Assembly (NCBI RefSeq): GCF_002998435.1
Contig: NZ_CP027231.1
Location: 1,405,001-1,469,000 of the forward strand
From: Bacteroides zoogleoformans
Lineage (GTDB): Bacteria; Bacteroidota; Bacteroidia; Bacteroidales; Bacteroidaceae
Direction of reading: 5' to 3'
DNA length: 64,000 nucleotides
Positions 18,501 to 25,508 of the stretch are shown here, one piece after another (the first letter of the stretch is position 1; every line of letters starts with the position of its first letter). The position numbers and the translations under genes were made by a program. The notes under the pieces were generated by a model. The model saw only the letters and a list, made by a program, of their open reading frames with translations, ran no database searches and had not been told where the DNA came from.

Positions 18501-18803
18501 AGCAGCCAATTCGGCAGCCGTTACTCCTCCTTGATTCGCATTAGCCTTGTCCAAAGCCTTTTTCGCTTCGGTTTTGGCGGTTTCGGCAGCTGTCTTAGCA
18601 GCTGTAGCTTCGCTCTTTGCATCATTGATTGAATTCTGCAAAGTTGTTACCTGCGCAGTTAGTTGCTCTAACGAAGCTTTTTTATCCACCTGTTCTTGCA
18701 AGTTCTTGATATCGTCGTCATAGTCCTTACAAGATGTGAACAAACTTGTAGAAGCCGTCATTAAGGCTCCAAACAAGATTACACTTAGATACTTCTTGTT
18801 CAT
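15594..18803 (-). CDS. Large coiled-coil surface lipoprotein, S-layer-like
   Basis: A 1069-residue protein. The signal peptide ends in a lipobox (TSLFTSC, Cys25) and is followed at once by an acidic stretch (KDYDDDIKN), which resembles a surface-export signal. Residues about 30-170 are Ala/Lys/Glu-rich with heptad repeats (predicted coiled coil). The remaining ~850 residues are beta-rich, Thr/Asn/Tyr-rich tandem domains. N-terminal sequence and layout resemble the Bacteroides S-layer lipoproteins typified by BT1927 of B. thetaiotaomicron (recalled from the literature, not searched). A strong promoter and a structured leader (18858-18920) suggest high expression. Next to it lies a broken tyrosine recombinase gene, which matters because some family members are phase variable. 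Confidence 0.75.
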   Translation of the reverse strand: MNKKYLSVILFGALMTASTSLFTSCKDYDDDIKNLQEQVDKKASLEQLTAQVTTLQNSINDAKSEATAAKTAAETAKTEAKKALDKANANQGGVTAAELAALKEALEKADKDLKAQIDKLATLEKLSAEVTALKKEMDSKIAALKTEMDGKYVKTADLAAKVDALTAKLMTVLGHRLSTLSVITTSHINGIAAISLTTLQYTPQRYQALPDHTTPHATRPVLDHVNAGTPLYISTDNNEAYFHVSPSVGVRTQDVEMPSFDCIMSENIVTRGATIKENDPVKPVSYSIDKNVMTVKFKKTVVGSIMGTQLSPTNNRETFHMVSLKTPIAEANYTAQEKEAGKKVYVNSEYVRLHERIKVPYIANSRTDFSKPVAVNEFADEVQTDLTEQPNPFYVHYSDSVDMYKSLANIRVDYKWQYNKPLDLKKLVTVCVTDATDGLKNHAGHSELKNYKDYGLTYRFYKAAAPYITKGGPEGNTNLTDQQRFAQIDSPANGILTSGVYTITDPNATSVGREPIIRAELIDSVNKKLVAIRYFKIKWVKETGERPISIALNDEIYKCGNYDGVIGTQYMNEKIYAQAKEGGMTKQEFHAVYTDPGFDGTSGKGQGTATIRINSESGVDSYNIIWTLTHTDIVTKYPDWNKQEKMDFSKIIYWRDPSGAYPTLVITLTRTIYKPVFNLWGYDGRYWKQGTDWSVFNVNPIVYNTTESNPAWGANTTNNPTCNIYTDLLNGYLDDLGKKPTTGADGAIWYANKNVAGKKFYYSVDYPTTAPGHLGVAGAPTYEKNGVRFIFDAEKLATVAYKYDYFNGTKVVPMSATVSPDGTRLYINAELAATIVNTTPNNLDPTELTYNIKLEENNPAHTPFSDLLNDKPTEAAKAIVGKLVPIKMVADLCYDGPHARAHTVLIKAYDAFIIEPLKVKEGTTDNFTDATITGSTISVKNAFTYISWNADASGNFYTVKRVGTPLEVALWNFYEATEAIWQTDRITSNLKLVGGNLIPTAGVTNGPLPSNTKVTYDSTKEELTYYNYSGTPVNWDYKLYIPVKFGYKWKTFTKTFEVIVKKNAGTPGE

Positions 18804-18857
18804 AATAGAATGAATTTAATTTATAAAAAAACAAAAACAGTTAACAAAATCACTATT

Positions 18858-18920
18858 GAGGGTTCGTCAACCCTCATCTTCTTAATACACAATCAAACCC
18901 CGTTACTTCGCAGGTAACGG
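18858..18920 (-). promoter_or_regulatory. Two leader hairpins upstream of the S-layer-like gene
   Basis: GAGGGTT/AACCCTC (18858-18864 with 18869-18875, 4-nt loop) and CCGTTAC/GTAACGG (18900-18906 with 18914-18920, 7-nt loop) are perfect 7-bp stems. Both lie in the predicted ~125-nt 5' leader and could stabilise the mRNA. Confidence 0.5.
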
Positions 18921-18933
18921 AAGAAATTCTGCG

Positions 18934-18965
18934 CAAACATAAGCGTTTTTCGATAAACAAGCAAA
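18934..18965 (-). promoter_or_regulatory. Promoter of the S-layer-like lipoprotein gene
   Basis: Minus-strand -33 TTTG (18962-18965), 20-bp spacer and -7 TATGTTTG (18934-18941) fit the Bacteroidales consensus. It is correctly oriented toward the gene. I found no convincing long inverted repeats flanking it, so it appears fixed rather than invertible in this sequence. Confidence 0.7.
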
Positions 18966-19151
18966 TAAAAGAGCTATTTTTTTATAACTAACTTAAAAGA
19001 TTACATCAAAAAGTATATTTTTATTAAGGAACGAGTGTCCAATTGGCTGTTAATGAGAGTTTGCATCCATTCTTCCAAATAAAATTCCGCTCTTTGGGGA
19101 GAAAACTTTTACCGGTTGACCTTTTCTCCGCGAATAGCAACAGGGAGGTTC

Positions 19152-19284
19152 CTCCGTATTAGCTCCGTATCAGCTCCGTATCTGCTCCGTATCAACTCCG
19201 CATCAACTCCGCATCAGGTTCGTCGTTTTTTCATTCCTATAGACATGGAGCAGGCACGGAGTTGGTATGGGCTTGATACGGAAG
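19152..19284 (+). repeat. 11-bp tandem repeat element, copy 1
   Basis: Six copies of the core CTCCGTAT/CTCCGCAT occur at exact 11-bp spacing (starting at 19152, 19163, 19174, 19185, 19196 and 19207). They are followed by a tail starting CCTATAGA (19236) that contains reverse-oriented core pieces (GGAGCAG, CACGGAG, GATACGG). A second array with the same unit and a matching tail lies at 43441-43590. It is upstream of the truncated recombinase gene. Function unknown. Confidence 0.85.
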
Positions 19285-19341
19285 AGATGATTTGACAAGC
19301 AGTCATGCCTCTATATTAAGTATTAAAAACAAAACGTTATT

Positions 19342-19797
19342 ATGAGAAAGAAGACTTTACAAGAAATGTTGTCGGCAATTGCCGGAGAACTTCGAGAGAA
19401 CAGAAGATGGGGAACAGCCCATATTTATGAAGCCACATTGAATACTTTCGAAGCATTCAGAGAGCACGAAGAACAGCCCCTGAATAAAATTACCCCTATG
19501 CTGCTGAAAGAATTCGAGATGTATCTGCGCCATCGCAACTGTAGCTGGAATACCGTATCCACTTATATAAAAACAGTGCGTTCAGCCTATAACCGGGCTG
19601 TCGACAAGGGGTATGCCGCCTACATCCCCCGCCTGTTCGAACGTGTGTATACCGGCACGAGAGCTGATCGTAAAAGGGCTTTGGAAGCCGCAGAAATGGG
19701 GGTGTTGATTCGGAAAGCCGTGGCAGACCTGCCCCAAAAGACATTGCCCACAAGTCTTCAGAAAACACAAAAGCTTTTTGCTTTCATGTTTTGGGTC
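19342..19797 (+). pseudogene. Truncated tyrosine recombinase (N-terminal half only)
   Basis: About 152 codons starting MRKKTLQEMLSAIAGELRENRR encode the SAM-like core-binding domain of Bacteroides-type phage integrase/invertase (TAHIYEATLNTFEAF, MLLKEFEMYLRHRN, TVSTYIKTVRSAYNRAV). The frame reaches KLFAFMF, where the catalytic domain normally begins, and then runs into an unrelated 32-bp inverted repeat; Arg, His-x-x-Arg and Tyr are all absent. The protein cannot be an active recombinase. Because such enzymes often lie beside invertible surface-protein promoters, this may be the dead switch of the neighbouring S-layer-like locus (inference). Confidence 0.85.
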
Positions 19798-19871
19798 TAT
19801 CCATCAGATTGTGTAAATAGAAAACTACGGGATTTCTCTCGTAGTTTTCTATTTACACAATCTGATGGATA
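19798..19871. repeat. Perfect 32-bp inverted repeat with 10-bp loop
   Basis: Arms 19798-19829 and 19840-19871 are exact reverse complements separated by 10 bp. It lies exactly at the truncation point of the recombinase and 8 bp past the stop of the convergent outer-membrane protein gene. It may act as a bidirectional terminator, but it is much longer and more perfect than usual terminators in this window. Confidence 0.85.
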
Positions 19872-19879
19872 CCGCCGCA

Positions 19880-20533
19880 TCAAAAGACATAAGTGGCCGA
19901 AATCTGCCAGGTCTTTGTTTTGGCTTTCTTACCCAAAACATCCTGCCATAGGGTGTTTGCAGCGCCACTGATAGAAAAGGTATCGCCCATCGGAATCTGA
20001 TAGTTGATACCTATCTGCAGATGCTTCAGAAGCTTCACACCCGCCCCTACATTGAGGCCGACCTGCGCCTTCTTCGAATTGGCCGCTTCATCGGTATTCA
20101 CCGTACCTCCGGAAGTCTTCAGGTCTATGTCTTTAAAATTGAAAAAGAAATCGGGACCCGCTGCAATGTATATGCCAAGCAAGCTCCCCAAACCGATTGT
20201 GTACTTCAAATTGACAGGAATCTCAATGCCTTGCTGCCTTGCGTCGACCGAGCCGGAGAGGGAATTTCCCGAAACATCGTATTTATCTCCTCTTTGCGAG
20301 TACATCAAGGCTCCGTCAACGCCCAAGCCTATTATGGGAATGGTCAGCTCGGCCATCGGCCCGATAAAGAAACCTGTAGAATGATTCTTGTTTCCGGCAT
20401 ATCCGCCACTCCAATCAATCTCCGAAAGATTTACACCGCCCTTGATACCCCACTTCAATAATTGAGCACGGGCGGGCATAGCCACAAGCATGCAACACAT
20501 GGCTATCACTAAAGAACCAAATACTTTTTTCAT
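19880..20533 (-). CDS. Small outer-membrane beta-barrel protein (porin/PorT-like family)
   Basis: A 217-residue protein with a cleavable signal peptide (MKKVFGSLVIAMCCMLVAMPARAQ). It has alternating hydrophobic strands such as WGIKGGVNLSEI, SAELTIP-like strands, GVDGALMYSQRG, VNLKYTIGLG and YIAAGPDF, ending in WQISATYVF with a C-terminal aromatic residue as in Gram-negative barrels. It fits the Bacteroidetes PorT/OMP_b-brl_2 group, mostly of unknown function. It is convergent with the truncated recombinase and terminates at the 32-bp inverted repeat. A -7-like TATATTTG lies at 20626-20633. Confidence 0.82.
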   Translation of the reverse strand: MKKVFGSLVIAMCCMLVAMPARAQLLKWGIKGGVNLSEIDWSGGYAGNKNHSTGFFIGPMAELTIPIIGLGVDGALMYSQRGDKYDVSGNSLSGSVDARQQGIEIPVNLKYTIGLGSLLGIYIAAGPDFFFNFKDIDLKTSGGTVNTDEAANSKKAQVGLNVGAGVKLLKHLQIGINYQIPMGDTFSISGAANTLWQDVLGKKAKTKTWQISATYVF

Positions 20534-20625
20534 AATGAGTCGAGTTTAAAAGCCTGCTTGGATTTTCCTCAAAAAGGAGCTCGAAATGATGTCGAGCCAA
20601 ATCTAAACAGATATAAATTACGAGG

Positions 20626-20633
20626 CAAATATA
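20626..20633 (-). promoter_or_regulatory. Probable -7 element for the beta-barrel protein gene
   Basis: TATATTTG on the minus strand fits TAnnTTTG, 93 bp upstream of the start. The nearest TTTG is too close (13 bp), so the -33 is not convincing. Confidence 0.4.
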
Positions 20634-20814
20634 TACAAAAATCTTTCAAATAGAGTAAAAGCATTTCTTTATTTGTTTATTTACAGTCATTTATATTCTT
20701 TTTTCTATTCTCCTCAAGAGAAAAAGGAGACGCACGGCCAAACAAAAACACAGGAATCGAGCTCTCCGGAGAAAAAAAGTGGAGAAAAAAAGAACAACGA
20801 ATCGTAAAACAGAT

Positions 20815-20822
20815 TACATTTG
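20815..20822 (+). promoter_or_regulatory. Promoter -7 element for tRNA-Ser
   Basis: TACATTTG fits TAnnTTTG and ends 13 bp before the tRNA 5' end, the expected distance for a tRNA transcription start a few bases upstream. The -33 region is A-rich without TTTG. Confidence 0.6.
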
Positions 20823-20835
20823 CATCGCAATTGAA

Positions 20836-20924
20836 GGAAAGATGCCAGAGTGATCGAATGGACCGGACTCGAAATCCGGCGAACGGCTTATGCTGTTCCG
20901 TGGGTTTGAATCCCACTCTTTCCG
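20836..20924 (+). tRNA. tRNA-Ser (anticodon CGA)
   Basis: 89-nt class II tRNA. The acceptor stem is GGAAAGA/TCTTTCC with a G discriminator; the anticodon loop CTCGAAA gives CGA. A long variable arm (GAACGGC...GCTGTTC) precedes the T-arm GTGGGTTTGAATCCCAC. It stands 35 bp before the GNAT gene on the same strand. Confidence 0.95.
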
Positions 20925-20959
20925 CTCTCCCCGGAAGAAGTGTGTCAGCCGACCGACCT

Positions 20960-21493
20960 ATGATAACAATCAGAAAAACAGAACCCGCAGAAGTGGACGT
21001 CTTGATGGACGTATTCGAGCAAGCCAAACGCATCATGCGGAAAAGCGGAAATATGAGGCAATGGACCGGCAACTATCCTTCCAAAGAGATAATCATGGCA
21101 GACATCGAAAAAGGAAACAGCTACGTATGCATCGACAACACCGGAGAGATTATCGGGACTTTCGCTTTTATCCGGGGCAATGACCCCACTTATACACATA
21201 TTTACGAAGGACAGTGGGCAGATGACATTTCTCCTTATGGCGTGATTCATCGACTGGCAGGCACAGAGACCGGTAAAGGGGTGGCACAAGCCTGCCTGCA
21301 ATGGTGCTACAAGCAAATCCCCAACCTGCGTGCCGATACTCATCGGGATAATCGTATCCTGCAACACATCCTGCAGAAACATGGCTTCCAATATTGCGGC
21401 ATCATCTTTCTGGCCAATGGAGACGAGAGGCTGGCTTTTCAGAGAACGGAAAACTTCTTTTTCAATTCTTCCACACCCGTTCCCGTGAAATAA
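20960..21493 (+). CDS. GNAT family N-acetyltransferase
   Basis: A 177-residue protein from MITIRKTEPAEVDVLMDVFEQA; longer in-frame readings run through the tRNA and are not real. The acetyl-CoA binding strand-loop region is GTETGKGVAQACLQWCYKQ, followed by RADTHRDNRILQHILQKHGFQYCG, the usual GNAT C-terminal motif. The substrate is unknown; small-molecule or peptide amines are typical. The 3' end overlaps the convergent helicase gene by 55 bp. Its transcript probably starts at or near the tRNA-Ser promoter, as no separate promoter is seen. Confidence 0.85.
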   Translation: MITIRKTEPAEVDVLMDVFEQAKRIMRKSGNMRQWTGNYPSKEIIMADIEKGNSYVCIDNTGEIIGTFAFIRGNDPTYTHIYEGQWADDISPYGVIHRLAGTETGKGVAQACLQWCYKQIPNLRADTHRDNRILQHILQKHGFQYCGIIFLANGDERLAFQRTENFFFNSSTPVPVK

Positions 21494-23883
21494 TCTTCTA
21501 CGAAGCCCCAACGCTGTTCGTCCGTCAAACGGTCTGTACCAAAGAAAAAGGTGAACAGTTCAATCTGCTCCTGAAAAATCTGTTCGTTGGTATCCAAGAT
21601 GAAATTGCGATAGCTTTCGCCGGATGCCAGTTGGTTCAATCTATCAGGATCATTAAAACGTATAAAGACACAAGGAATACCACCACCTTCGACACTGAAC
21701 GAGAGGCAGTCGAGCATGGAAAGCAGGTTGAGAAGCATATTCAGGTCAGAGAACGGAGTACAATAAAACAGCAGACGGTCGCCCTTATTGCCTACAATGC
21801 GCTGAGCGCATAGCTTTTGAAAACGGGATAAAAGCAAATCGAAACCTCTTGTCACCGTAAAAGAAAGCTCATTGGAATCTTTCTTCTTCGCACTGCTGAT
21901 ATAGCTCACGCTGCGCCCCTCTTCAGTGCGGCTCTCCAACAGCGAGCCTATGAAACGCTTGGCAGAACGCACATCCATGCCATGCCCGGCAAAGACGGTA
22001 CGTAGCTCTTCTTCATCGAACTTGCCTTTCGACTTGATCAGAGCCATCTTCATCATTGACGTCAAGTCTTTGAACAAAGCGTCCATGCGCCGGCCTATCT
22101 CGCCGGCATCCTCCTTCAGCAGCACTTCATGCTTACCCACCGACACGGCACGAGAACCTTCCAACAAAGTACCGTTGTTGAGTTTCTGCTTGAACTCTTT
22201 GTAGCCCAATTCCGGGAAACGCGCTTCCCAAATCTCCTCCAGGCGTGCTTTATAAACGCCCTCCTCGCCTTCAACGGCAGTCAGATAAGCACCGAACTCG
22301 CGGGCAAAGGCATCACCTGTTTTGTCCTGCACATACCCCTCGGTCAACAGGTTCTTGGGAGAGACTTCAAACAGGCTTGTACCATAGCGCTGTTCTATGT
22401 CCTCTTCCAACCACAACAAAGCCGTCTTGATGAGTTGCCCCAACTCCGCCTCATATTCCAATTTGTTTTTCATACGCGGCAGCTTCACCACAAACTCAAA
22501 ATCGGAAAGAGACACCGGCATTTCAGGCTTTTCGCCCTTCATCCGGTACACCTCCATCAACTTCCGCAGAATGAGTGCCAACTGTTCGTGAGCGATGTTG
22601 CCGGTCTGATGCAAACGCTTCATGTAATAGAAGTCGCGCTCGTGATAATCTGTAGCAGAGACTCCTTGAATATTTGCGTCGCGCGCCGCACGGCCTATTT
22701 CCTGAATATAATCGACAAACGTGCCGGACGGAGCCACATGATATACACGATCGATATCACTGATGTCTACTCCCATACCGAAAGCCTTGGTGGTTATAAT
22801 CAGTTTCTTGGTTCCCTCTTTGAACTCCTGTACGATGGCCGCTTTCTGCTCTTTGTCCTTTTTGCCGTAATAAGAAGCCACAAGATGCCGGTCGGCAGGC
22901 TTCACCCACGTCTTCAACCGCATGTCTATTCCACCGGCAAAAGGATAATAGAGCAACGTCTTATGGGCATCCAGAAAGCAATCTATACGGGCAGAGACCA
23001 CACGCTGTTTGGCTTTGTCGTAGGTCTCCCCCTCTTCTATCTGCATCTGCCGGATGTCAAAACCGATATTTCTTCGTTTTACCGTACCGACATGCAGCAC
23101 ACATGGTTCCATTTGCAAAGAACGGATGGTTTCGAACACCATGTCATTGCCTCCCTTCGGATTCCATACAGCCGTAGCCGTAAGCGCAAACAGCGGGAAA
23201 TTATACCCCAGGCTCTGCTTCAAGATTTTCAAATAACGGCCTAAGAACCAATAATCCACCCGAAACTCTTTTCCCCACGTAGTGACCGTGTGCGCCTCAT
23301 CGATAACCACCAAACCGATACGACGTTCACCGACAAAGTGCTTGATGTCATAAGAAAGGAGCAACTCCGGTGAAAGATAGAACAAATCAATCTCGCCCTC
23401 GCGCACCCGACGGTAGACTTCGGCTTTCTGTTCGGGTGAAAGGTCGGAAGAGGCATACGCCACACGGGTGTACCCCAGATCCATCAGGTTTTCTGCTTGA
23501 TCTACAATCAAAGCTTTCAATGGAGATATGACGATAGTCAGCAGTTTATACTTTCTCCCCAGATAAATGGCAGGAAGCTGGAACAACAATGATTTACCCG
23601 AGCCGGTAGGAGCGGTCAGCAAAATATTATCCACTTGCGGTTCCGCCCGTTGCGCCTTTTCCGCTTCAAGAACGACACTCTCTATCAACTGTCCTTGCGA
23701 GATACTGAGTTTATCTTTTCCCTTAAATAAATCATTATAGATTTCAAGCTTGCGAAATTGCTTGTAACCGTAAATTTCCGTCATCAGTTCACCGATTTCC
23801 GCCCTGCATGTTTCGGGCAGGCACCTTTCTTTCAGCGCCGGCAACCGACGTGTTGTTCCTTCCTGGATGTTCATCATAATCAT
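21439..23883 (-). CDS. RecQ-like superfamily 2 DNA helicase with atypical C-terminus
   Basis: An 814-residue protein. Helicase motifs: Walker A TAPTGSGKSLLFQLPA, motif Ia ISPLKALIVDQ, DEAH box VVIDEAHTVTTWGKEFRVDYW (the TTWG...FR.DY loop is RecQ-like), ALTATA, TTKAFGMGVD and QEIGRAARD. After the helicase core (about residue 420) the usual RecQ zinc-binding cysteines, winged-helix and HRDC domains are not visible; about 390 residues of unrecognised sequence follow. It is a monocistronic gene between a GNAT gene and an IS remnant. Housekeeping RecQ seems unlikely; a role in DNA repair or defence is possible but unproven. Confidence 0.8.
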   Translation of the reverse strand: MIMMNIQEGTTRRLPALKERCLPETCRAEIGELMTEIYGYKQFRKLEIYNDLFKGKDKLSISQGQLIESVVLEAEKAQRAEPQVDNILLTAPTGSGKSLLFQLPAIYLGRKYKLLTIVISPLKALIVDQAENLMDLGYTRVAYASSDLSPEQKAEVYRRVREGEIDLFYLSPELLLSYDIKHFVGERRIGLVVIDEAHTVTTWGKEFRVDYWFLGRYLKILKQSLGYNFPLFALTATAVWNPKGGNDMVFETIRSLQMEPCVLHVGTVKRRNIGFDIRQMQIEEGETYDKAKQRVVSARIDCFLDAHKTLLYYPFAGGIDMRLKTWVKPADRHLVASYYGKKDKEQKAAIVQEFKEGTKKLIITTKAFGMGVDISDIDRVYHVAPSGTFVDYIQEIGRAARDANIQGVSATDYHERDFYYMKRLHQTGNIAHEQLALILRKLMEVYRMKGEKPEMPVSLSDFEFVVKLPRMKNKLEYEAELGQLIKTALLWLEEDIEQRYGTSLFEVSPKNLLTEGYVQDKTGDAFAREFGAYLTAVEGEEGVYKARLEEIWEARFPELGYKEFKQKLNNGTLLEGSRAVSVGKHEVLLKEDAGEIGRRMDALFKDLTSMMKMALIKSKGKFDEEELRTVFAGHGMDVRSAKRFIGSLLESRTEEGRSVSYISSAKKKDSNELSFTVTRGFDLLLSRFQKLCAQRIVGNKGDRLLFYCTPFSDLNMLLNLLSMLDCLSFSVEGGGIPCVFIRFNDPDRLNQLASGESYRNFILDTNEQIFQEQIELFTFFFGTDRLTDEQRWGFVEDYFTGTGVEELKKKFSVL

Positions 23884-23930
23884 GAATGGGAATTAAGAAA
23901 CCGAAATAACATCAAAACAATCTCTAAACA

Positions 23931-24456
23931 ACGTGAGCTCGATGAATTATAAGAGCTTGTAAATTTGGTGATTAGCGAAATTTATTGCAACTTTATAGTA
24001 GTGAAATACAAAGAATTACAAATAAAAATCGCTATGATCACCGAGAGCAAAATTACAGAAATATTTTGTATGGCAGATGACTTCTCAAGTTTTTTGATGC
24101 AATGATGGCAAAATACACGCTAAAATCAGTTGGCAAGAGGAAATATCATCGCAATTCCACAATGTCAAAGGCGGAAATCATGCTTATCATGATTCTCTTC
24201 CACGACTCCGGCTATCGTTGCCTGAAGCATTTCTACCTTGACAAGGTGTGCAAGCATCTTCGCCATCTGTTTCCGGAAGTTGTCTCGTACAATCGTTTCG
24301 TGGAATTCATATACGGCAAGTTGGTTGGAGATAATAAGGGATATATCAGCAAGAGCCTCTTCCAAAGACTATTCGTTGACGGCATACAGCTTATTACCAA
24401 GTTGAAAAGCAACATGAGAGGTGCATTAATGAGCCTTTCTGATAAACAGCTGCTAC
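23931..24456 (+). mobile_element. Decayed IS982-family element
   Basis: The left end reads ACGTGAGCTCGATGAATT, matching (with two changes) the terminal repeat of the intact copy at 58825-59850. Homology continues through the transposase start to about 24456, where it stops abruptly; the far end is missing. Only about half of the element remains. It lies in the gap upstream of the RecQ-like gene. Confidence 0.85.
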
Positions 24457-24490
24457 AAGCAAAATTAAGAGAGTGGATAGAGGAACAAGA
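24034..24490 (+). pseudogene. IS982-family transposase remnant
   Basis: Compared with the intact transposase (58842-59747) this copy has a one-base deletion near 24085 that shifts the frame, an exact in-frame loss of 98 codons (294 bp) between NRFVE and FIYGKLVG that removes the first catalytic Asp region, and a truncated 3' end. The last residues (AKLREWIEEQD) are not transposase and come from adjoining DNA. It is inactive. Confidence 0.85.
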
Positions 24491-24624
24491 TTAACACTCA
24501 ACTTAATCACATATTCCTGAGGACAAACAAATTGCGCCATCTGCCCCCATAAAACACCAGCGCAATAAACAAATTTCCACTGTTTATCGCACTGCTATTT
24601 AACTGTTTAGCTTATCTGACGATT

Positions 24625-24846
24625 TTAGTATTCTTCCTCGTTGAAAAAGAAATCTTCTTTACTTGGATAGTCAGGCCAAATATCTTCTATACTTTCATAA
24701 ATTTCGCCCTCATCCTCCATTTCCTGCAAGTTCTCAATCACTTCAAGCGGAGAGCCCGAACGCATGGCATAGTCTATCAGTTCGTCCTTGGTTGCCGGCC
24801 AAGGAGCATCTTCCAATTTGGATGCTAATTCCAATGTCCAATACAT
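24625..24846 (-). CDS. DUF2795 family small protein
   Basis: A 73-residue acidic protein (MYWTLELASKLEDAPWPATKDELIDYAMRSG...) with the pattern of the DUF2795 family, in which a short helical domain is proposed to resemble a DNA- or protein-binding fold. The second half is rich in Asp and Glu and ends DFFFNEEEY. No function is established. A -7-like TACTTTTG lies at 24896-24903. It stands alone between the IS remnant and the adenosyltransferase gene. Confidence 0.8.
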   Translation of the reverse strand: MYWTLELASKLEDAPWPATKDELIDYAMRSGSPLEVIENLQEMEDEGEIYESIEDIWPDYPSKEDFFFNEEEY

Positions 24847-24895
24847 AGTTTTTAAGTCTTAAACTGTAAATATAAGTCCTACTTCTAATTTTCGG

Positions 24896-24903
24896 CAAAA
24901 GTA
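24896..24903 (-). promoter_or_regulatory. Probable -7 element for the DUF2795 gene
   Basis: TACTTTTG on the minus strand fits TAnnTTTG, 50 bp before the start codon. No TTTG is seen at -33. Confidence 0.45.
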
Positions 24904-24915
24904 TAATAAAAAATT

Positions 24916-25479
24916 TCACTTGCAACGATTATTCCAAAATATTTCCTCTTTTTTCTCATCTTGATTCATTTTACGAGACAAAACGAATAAATAATCAGAC
25001 AAACGGTTCATATATGCTATTAATTCCGAAGAGATTTCCACCTGCTCGGCCAAAGCCAAAATCCGACGTTCGGCACGACGACACACTGTACGACAAACAT
25101 GGCACACCCCACTCCCCCTACTTCCTCCGGGAAGGATAAAAGCCGACAAGGCGGGAAGAAGGTTATCCAACCTATCAATCTCACGTTCCATAGCCTCCAC
25201 ATCTTCTGTATGAATGACACCGGCCGCATTAAGTTCGGTTTTCCCACGATCGGTAGCCAAATGAGAACCTACAGCAAAAAGCTTGTTCTGCACTTGCTGC
25301 ATGAATTTCCTATCCTGCTCGTCAGAGAGGTACGTAATAAGGACTCCGAGATGGGAATTCAATTCATCCACCGTTCCATACGCCTCGAGCCGGATATGCG
25401 TTTTAGGCACACGAGTACCACCTACAAGCGAAGTTGTACCTTTATCTCCGGTTTTGGTATAAATAAAGCTCTTTTTCAT
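24916..25479 (-). CDS. Cob(I)alamin adenosyltransferase, PduO type
   Basis: A 187-residue enzyme that transfers adenosyl from ATP to cob(I)alamin to make coenzyme B12. The family N-terminus is clear: [20 protein letters not shown] (ATP site), then [13 protein letters not shown], and the C-terminal [10 protein letters not shown] and [14 protein letters not shown] motifs. It starts 29 bp after the methyltransferase stop, which itself starts 10 bp after the GH95 fucosidase stop, so these genes are probably read as one transcript. No cobalamin riboswitch is seen upstream. Confidence 0.93.
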   Translation of the reverse strand: MKKSFIYTKTGDKGTTSLVGGTRVPKTHIRLEAYGTVDELNSHLGVLITYLSDEQDRKFMQQVQNKLFAVGSHLATDRGKTELNAAGVIHTEDVEAMEREIDRLDNLLPALSAFILPGGSRGSGVCHVCRTVCRRAERRILALAEQVEISSELIAYMNRLSDYLFVLSRKMNQDEKKEEIFWNNRCK

Positions 25480-25508
25480 TAGTAACCGATATAAGTATGT
25501 TTTAAGAA

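Noticed and set aside
18881..19028. Short inverted repeats CTTAATA (18881-18887) and TATTAAG (19022-19028) flanking the S-layer-like promoter as an invertible switch
   Set aside because: Only 7 bp in AT-rich DNA, as expected by chance; known invertible promoters have longer repeats. The promoter is reported as fixed.
20831..20959. Longer N-terminus for the GNAT protein
   Set aside because: The extension is the translation of tRNA-Ser and its flank.
24916..25508. Cobalamin riboswitch ahead of the PduO-type gene
   Set aside because: Only 29 bp separate it from the methyltransferase gene and no B12-box-like sequence is present.
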